Source: Lycium barbarum
Lineage: Eukaryota > Streptophyta > Magnoliopsida > Solanales > Solanaceae
NCBI RefSeq assembly: GCF_019175385.1
Contig: NC_083340.1
Span: forward strand, 24,316,336-24,380,335
Reading direction: 5' to 3'
DNA length: 64,000 bases
The position numbers were made by a program, and so were the translations under genes. Shown here piece after piece: positions 57,358 to 64,000 of this stretch. Each line of letters begins with the position of its first letter. The first letter of the stretch is position 1. The notes beneath the pieces were generated by a model. That model was not told the DNA's origin and ran no database searches. It saw nothing but the letters and a program-made list of their open reading frames with translations.

Positions 57358-58823
57358 CTTAGGAGATCCTAAATATGAATGCACCATAAGTCTTATTAGA
57401 AGGACAATCTATCGCCCAATTTATTTTGTTCTATGCTGTCATAATTGTTGAAAGAACAGTATGAAAGTTTTTGAACAAGCAAATGACCCTCTTCTTTGGT
57501 TGTTCACAACACGAGGACCTATGATTCCAACCAAAAGCAATTATGATGGAAAAGTGGTGCCTAAATTGAATAGGAACACAATACAAATTATATCAAGATG
57601 CTTGAACATAATTTCAAGGATATTAAGATATTTTACTTTGGATTTGGCCAAAATGAGTTCAAAAATATCTCTGATTGCACCTGAGACTCCTCGCCTGCAT
57701 ATGAAGAAAAATAAGATGGATTTTCTTTAATTGTAGACAATGATACAAAAGAGATGATCAAAAACTTACTATGTTCACACAAAGGTTTAAGGAGTTTTTC
57801 AAGATGGGAAAAGATACATCAAAGAAAGTAAACTTGAGCAAAGCGAAAGTTGCTAACAAGGTTCCTTTTGATGGGTATTATAAGTGCAAGTCTATAGATT
57901 ATATATCAAAAAAAATTCCATCGTGGAAAGAAGAATGTAAGAGGGATTACAAAATGATAGGAGGCAAGGAATGAATTAGAGAAAAAGGAAGGGCTGAAAA
58001 ACATCCTTTAACAAGGAAGAAAGACAAGCTATAATATATGCATGGGAAGATAACACATATGACGAAGCCTCATAGCTAAATCATGATGAGACCAACCTTG
58101 TTTTGATGGAAAAAGCGACTCTGAATTAGATAAAGAGTCCTCCGATGTAAGTATTCTCGATCTTAAAAACGAAGTTCACAATTTTAAAAAAAAGAAATTA
58201 GAAGACCTATTTCTTGTTCTAATGGGCTGAATTTGAAGAAATAAATGATGTGAAAAATCAATTATCAGAGGATTTCTTAAATATGAAACTTGATTGTACG
58301 AATTTTGAAAAAGGAAAGGGTAACTAGAAAAACTAATCAAACTCTTAAGAAGCAAGTTTTAGGAATAGAATCCACAAGCCCAACATTAAAAGTATGAAAC
58401 TGATGTTCTGAAAACAAAGAGAATATTAACATAAATCAAGTTGTGGTTGAAGATGGACTGAAAACGGTAAAAAATGAGTTGCATACTCAGCATAAACTAA
58501 ATAAAAGTCTTCAAGAAAATTTGAATAAGACTAATAGTATAATTGCAAGAACCAATAAATGGAACAAGTCCTCAAATGCTTTGAATCGAATAAATGAACA
58601 TTTCACGAGATGTAAAGTTGATTCTCATACAAAACCCCACTACCTAAGTGAGATGTAAGAGGTTAGTGGTGGTCTTCCTTGATTACAAGTCAGGCACTCA
58701 TCGTGACAACGCGTCTTTATAGACTTGAGTGCATACGCAAATTCAGATCATTTGAGAAACATGTCAAGTATTTGAAATTGAAGTGCATCAGTAAAGATAA
58801 AATTTTATTTCACTACTCAAAAA
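57358..58823 (+). pseudogene. SIRE/Maximus-type Copia gag relic
   Basis: Pieces on the plus strand match the Gag of SIRE-type Copia elements as I recall it: LLWLFTTRGPMIPTKSNYDG, FTQRFKEFFKMGKDTSKK, a degraded knuckle YYKCKSIDYISKKIPSWKEE (should be C-X2-C-X4-H-X4-C), and VVEDGLKTVKNELHTQHKLN leading to KWNKSSNALNRINEH. Many stops and shifts. The gag continues beyond the solo LTR into a protease. Confidence 0.7.
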
Positions 58824-58828
58824 GGGAA

Positions 58829-61006
58829 TGTCACGACCTAAACAGCCGTGAGTGGCACCCACGGAATTTCCTTAGTGGGCGAACCATCTACTTAACCAAC
58901 CATCCAAATGATTACCACATTACTTAGCCAATTTTAGAACATGCTAGGATATAACAAATAATAAAATCTCTAAATATCTAGTCATGCCATAAGTAAATGA
59001 AATCTGTGGAAGTCTAGCTATTACAACCCCAAAATGCGAAAGTCATCAGACAAGGACTCTATAACATATTGTATAAAGAATAAATAACTATCTAAAAAGA
59101 ATAAATAATTGTCTAAAAATAACATAAATGTCCGAAATGAAACAGACAACTAAAATAGGATAGATCTTCAGGCGGCCTGGCATGGATAAGAGCTCACCCT
59201 CGAATCTGGAGAAAACTAATCTCACACTAAATATGAGGTCTCATAGATGTTTTTGGATCACAATCTGCACTTAAAAGAATGCAACAAGGTAGTATCAGTA
59301 CAAATACTCTGTAGTGGTAGATATCATAGGCCGACTAAGATTAGTATCATGTATACGATCACAAAATCAATAAAATAGACAGATAGGCACAACAACATAT
59401 AATCTCGAGACCTATCAACAGAAATCATCCAACACCGAAATATCAGGTAACACAGAGATAAGGTGAATCCACACAGGTAGAAATCAATAAGAGTAACTCA
59501 ACCCATGTAATCACTAAACACAATTATAAATCACAAATTATCTCAACTCTGTCACATATCCGTACACACATGCTAAATGGTAGTATTTGATCCATTAGCC
59601 ATGACCTTCAGGGGACCCGTGGTGTCCATGTACTACTCGCTTCAGAACTGACTTCGGATCACGAGCTCATAACTAGGCCACATCCTCACCCCCTGTCAAA
59701 TGTGCTTTTTCATATTTATAATATCTTTCTCATCACGATGTATTTTCGTTCCACAAACAATAAGGAATAGGAACAATCAATAAATCAATATTAGGGAACA
59801 CAAGTCACCAAGTCACAAGTCATATAAGACTCAACAATCAATACATGAATAAGGGAATTCTCCAAGTCAACAAGAGAGTATTTATGAACTCTCTCTTTAT
59901 CATTTCATCTCAGTTCATCACATAATTAATCAATCAATATCAAACTGTAGGAATTACCAGCCACACTTTATGTCCGAATCCCTAACCATGCTTCTCCGAT
60001 CAATTTCGTAACACATACAATCAACTAATCAAATTCTAACTCAAGTAGATGGTAACCTATCTCAAAGCCGAATTCGAACAATGTAATCACGCCGCGATGG
60101 ATTTTCCCTTTCGCAAAGCTTCCGAACGTTCAAAGTCTAGAAATATAAAGCTATGTGAGTATTCAAATCATCTACTCAAAGAATATAACACTTTGGGCAA
60201 AAGAACCCTACTACTTCTACATTTTTCAAATGGGTGAACCATCACTAATCGTGAATTCATCATAATATCAACCACAATAATCATATTATATCTGTTCATG
60301 GGTTTTCTAATCATTCCAACCCTTTCACAAGCAGTTTTTATATCAAAGTTATCATCTTTATGAAACCCTAGTTCCCATTCAACAAGTTCAATCATTACTA
60401 GACACGTTCTCATACTAGGAAGTGGTAATCTATACTCCTAGATGATTAAATAGCGATAAAATCAACAACCCAGTTATCAATCAAGGGTTTCTTAAGTTCT
60501 AGGGTTTTAGCCTTTTCAGTCACCATTAACAGACCTTTAACTAGTCATGAGATATAACATGATGATGGAATTAATAAAGTCAAGGGTTGACACTTACCTT
60601 TCAAGAGTACTTTAACCTTAGCCTTAGAATTTTGCCACAACAGTTCTTGAAAACTGTTTTCGTGTTATGTGGGGAATAGGTTGGGAACAAAGAATATAAA
60701 ACACAGATTCTACCTCCCATCCAAGGCTGCCGCCGTCAATGCCTCGTTGTAGCGGAAATCCTCCCGCTACGGCCGACCTCATTTAATTTCTCCCTCCTCG
60801 CAGCGGCGGCCCTCTACCCGCGTAGGTTTTTGCACCAATTTCCACCCAAAAATCCCAACACCAATCCAAGGCCCTGTAGATGCAAACAAAACATGCACAG
60901 ATACATAAAAACGCGTTACAGACTCACCCGCGGCCTCACAATCCCAACAGAGGTCTAGTTTTCTAAGTCACCCCCCCCCCCCATAATGACCTGGCGGGTC
61001 GTTATA
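58829..61006 (-). mobile_element. Gypsy solo LTR inserted in the Copia relic
   Basis: A 2178-bp block with ends TGTCACGACCTAAACAGCC and GGCGGGTCGTTATA. On the minus strand it opens TATAACGACCCGCCAGG, close to the TGTAACGACCCG start of large Gypsy LTRs, and ends GGTCGTGACA. A perfect 5-bp TSD gggaa lies at 58824-58828 and 61007-61011. No internal region, so a solo LTR. The interior has no gene. Confidence 0.87.
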
Positions 61007-61011
61007 GGGAA

Positions 61012-61260
61012 CTAAGTAAATCTAGGTTCTTAAAATTAACCTTGATACACTTTGCAGGCTAATGTGGGAGGGAGAAACCATTTGTGGTACATGGATAGTG
61101 GTTGCTCAAGGCATATGTCTAACAGTAAATTAAAATTCCTCTCACTAATAGTCTTTCCTGGGAAAGAATAACCTTGTGAAATGATGCAGGTACAAATGAA
61201 ACTGAAGACAACAGAAAAACAAGAGAATGAACTAGTCATTTACAAACTAGACATGTAGTA
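61012..61260 (+). pseudogene. SIRE-type Copia protease relic
   Basis: One frame reads QANVGGRNHLWYMDSGCSRH followed by MSNSKLKFLSL; WYMDSGCSRHM is the plant Copia protease active site with DSG intact. It follows the solo LTR directly and completes the relic at 57358-58823. The next part of pol is not recognised. Confidence 0.75.
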
Positions 61261-61738
61261 AATTGGATAGGGGGAACAAATCATTCTGTTGAAGAGAGAG
61301 AACTCTCAGATATGAAAGAGTTTGGCCCTTTAACAAATTTTAGTGTTCCGAGTTATGAAGTTGGAAATGGTTCATATCAAAGAAGCTAAGAAGAAATTAG
61401 GTGTAAGCTCTTCAAGACCGTGGATGAATGTTATGCAAAAAGAACTTCATCAGTTATAAAGAAGTCTAGCATTTGCAACCAAAGACTTGTGACATCAATG
61501 AAAGTGGTAAAATTGTGGGACAAAAGATGTACCAAGTGCTGATCTTTGTATAGGTTCCAAGAAAATACAAAAGAATCTCGCCTAAGGTGTCATGTGCACC
61601 TTATTTTTAGAAGTTTACCACCTTAGAAGCCCAAGTCATTCTTGACCCGTTCTCATAAGCGCATCATTTATTAGGAGTGTCACATACACCCCTTAAGAGA
61701 CTCATCTTTTTCACTGAGGTTTGCCTCACTATCGTACC
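61261..61738. other. Diverged sequence, no gene seen
   Basis: Possibly further eroded Copia or LTR sequence; no domain recognised. Confidence 0.4.
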
Positions 61739-64000
61739 TGTCACGGCCCAACTTAGGGAGGTGTGGCCGGAACTTGGTGCTTTACTTGACCCTGAGTGTA
61801 CCACTCTGTAACTTATGCAACTTGAATTGCAATCAATAATGTAGGCCGACAAGGCCTACCTGCATAGCAATAATACCAAACTAGACCGACAAGGCCATAA
61901 TCAGAACCATCTGTAAATCACAACTATCTCGACTGAAAAGGGGAACATCTCAAACATATATATACAACTATGTAGGACAACAAGGCTGCCATGATTATCT
62001 ACAAACAATAAAACCAAAATGATCATATACAAGGGCTGACAAGTCCGCCATGCTAATATAGGGAATATACAAAACTCATCTACAAGCCTCTATAAAGATC
62101 ATAACTGTATTATGGTCAGGACAGGGCCCCAACGTACCCACTATGTCTATATGTACACAAAAGTCTCTTAAATCTGGACCTGGTAACTCCGGATGAAATG
62201 GAGCTTACCAATCTCGCTGATACTCGGCTCTGGCTACTGAGGAGGTCTGTCTGGCTGTCTATCAGGACCAGCAGGCATGAAATGCAGTGCCGCCAACAAA
62301 AGAGATGTCATTATGAAATAATATACCGAGTATGTAAAGCAACTGAATAACTGTAAAGTGAAACTGAACTAATATACACGATATACTGAAAGCCAAAGAT
62401 ACTTTGAGATACACTTACTTGCTCTGATTCAACTTATGTTAATATAATAATATAGCTAGCCGGCCACATATAGGGCTTGGTGTACCTCTCACCAGCTAAA
62501 AAGTCGAGCTCTACCAGCCATTAGGCCGGCATACAGTATCTCTCACCAGCCAAGGTCCAAGCATATAACATCCCTCACCAACCGTAAGGCCAGGCATATA
62601 ATATCTCTCACCAGCTATTAGGCCGGTCATATAATCCCTTACCAACCATTACGTCAGGCATATAATCTTTTACCACCACTAGGTTAGGCATAGAATCTTT
62701 CACCAGCCATTAGGCCAGGCATATAATGTCTATATATATATATATATATATCGTAAGGCCAGGCATATAATATCTCTCATCAACTATTAGGTCGGTCATA
62801 TAATCCCTCACCAACCATTACGTCAGGCATATAATCTTTTACCACCACTAGGTTGGGCATAGAATCTTTCACCAGCCATTAGGCCAGGCATATAATGTCT
62901 ATATATATATATATATATAATAGTACTATTGTATAGTCGGGCGTATAAACGCTCTGCTCTTTCCCTTAACTTGGAATAAACATGGTCGACTCTTTCTAAT
63001 TATAGAATCATGCCTATGAAAGAAAGGAATAACTTTTACATACTTCTTGTCGTTTGTCCGGATACAACAACGAACTCGAATCGCAACCCGTCAATCTACA
63101 CCAAGACAATAATAGAGTCCTCATCAACTAAAAGAAAACTAAAAGATGGAATATCAAGCGCGAAGCTCGTTTCTATAATGATTCCGCTAGCATCCCCCTT
63201 TTTCTTTCCCATCCCGAAACTCAACAACAATAACATATGCAAGTTTATACTCTATAGATTCCAGCTATAAGATAGCTCAAGAACACATCAACACAACCCA
63301 ACAACTACAACACTCCAACCATAATTATCAACCTATACCTCACAATTCTTTCACTAACAAACTAGCTATGACTCATATGAATCCAAGCCTGCATAAAAGA
63401 AGGCAAATCTTACCTTAAACAACCAAAAAATCCCTGAATCTGAGGTTACTTCATAGCATCAATATCTTCAACTCCATTACACGTGATAGAACTACGATCC
63501 ACTAGCACCATGGAATTCCCGATGTTAGATTTGGGTGATTTATCTTTGGTTTCACTCTTGAATTACTCAACAACACTTAGAGAGAGTTTGTAGGTGTATA
63601 GGGGCTGAGATGGGATGAAAATGATATAAAATGGGCTTCGGCTGTTTTAATAAGTTCATGATAAACTTATCAAGATAAACTTACACTGCCTCTATTTTGC
63701 GTTGGGATCTGTGACGCAAAACCACATATGAATGTTAGAAGTAGAAAACACATAGTATTTAGGTAAGTCGCCTAAAAGAGAAAAAAAAACTTTTCAAATT
63801 CAGTAACTATGGCAATTAACGCTTATTGGAATTTTTGGTGAAGTTTAAAAATTGGATTTTAAGATTGTGAGGAAAATGACTTTCAAGTAAAACCAACCAA
63901 TTTTGAATGCTAGTAATAAATAACGAGTCTTATGGTAAACTTATTTTTTGAAAGCTGGAACTGAGGTGGAGAAGGATTGAAAAAATGATTTTCTATTATG
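61739..64000 (-). mobile_element. Gypsy LTR running off the right end
   Basis: Begins TGTCACGGCCCAACTTAGGG, the pattern of the minus-strand end of a large nightshade Gypsy LTR (compare TGTCACGACC at 58829). The remainder is LTR-like, AT-rich and gene-free to the window edge. Whether it is a solo LTR or part of a full element cannot be seen. It includes the 169-bp tandem duplication. Confidence 0.6.
62583..62925. repeat. Tandem duplication, period 169 bp, with shorter sub-repeats
   Basis: cgtaaggccaggcatataat starts at 62583 and again at 62752. Each copy ends in a (ta)n run. The copies share almost all bases. Within each copy a looser unit of about 30 bp (caccagccattaggccaggc) repeats several times, extending left to about 62460. 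Confidence 0.9.

Noticed and set aside
57191..57451. Frame of 86 codons across the right end of the outer 5' LTR
   Set aside because: Runs across the LTR border and the TSD; chance frame.

Overview
The window is nuclear DNA of a flowering plant, most likely from the nightshade family (Solanaceae). The evidence is a multi-exon GT-AG spliced gene, solanaceous SINE tails, Stowaway and hAT MITEs, and a dense load of Copia and Gypsy LTR retrotransposons. The species cannot be told from the sequence. Only one ordinary protein gene is visible; nearly everything else is transposable elements, many with readable target-site duplications (TSDs).

Left part (1-12,400): a SINE fragment, an hAT-type MITE with an 8-bp TSD and an antisense tRNA-like A/B-box pair, two Stowaway MITEs, and a minus-strand Copia element (Copia-1, 4211-9144) with both LTRs. 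Copia-1 has lost the half of its reverse transcriptase that carries the YVDD site.

Centre left (about 12,400-21,030): a plus-strand hybrid histidine kinase gene of the AHK5/CKI2 type. Its twelve coding exons (13550-20895) join in frame to 1023 codons plus stop, with no internal stop. The protein has an acidic N-terminus, coiled coils, a PAS domain, a histidine kinase core (H385) and a receiver (D926). It is the only gene here likely to have a cellular function. It would feed the cytokinin/ethylene/redox phosphorelay.

Centre (21,560-31,530): a plus-strand Copia element (Copia-2) with paired LTRs, decayed coding and a MITE in its protease region; then several MITEs and a decayed hAT element with a BED-finger remnant.

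Right part (31,537-57,352): a nested block. The outer unit is a minus-strand Ty3/Gypsy element of Tat type (TSD aacac) with gag-pol remnants and an opposite-strand additional ORF that looks spliced. Inside that ORF sits a 14.2-kb non-autonomous element (33503-47673, TSD acaga). It has 4.6-kb nearly identical LTRs, no pol, and three tandem-repeat families, including about 31 copies of a 41-42-bp unit. Inside the outer gag sits a 2.2-kb Gypsy solo LTR (TSD ctaga/ctaaa). By subtraction the original outer element was about 9.4 kb.

Right end (57,358-64,000): a SIRE-type Copia gag-protease relic split by another solo LTR (TSD gggaa), then a Gypsy LTR that runs off the window. I found no CRISPR arrays, rRNA genes or functional tRNA genes, and no clear sign of a previously unknown cellular system. 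The most novel material is the repeat-rich non-autonomous element and the opposite-strand spliced ORF of its host element.
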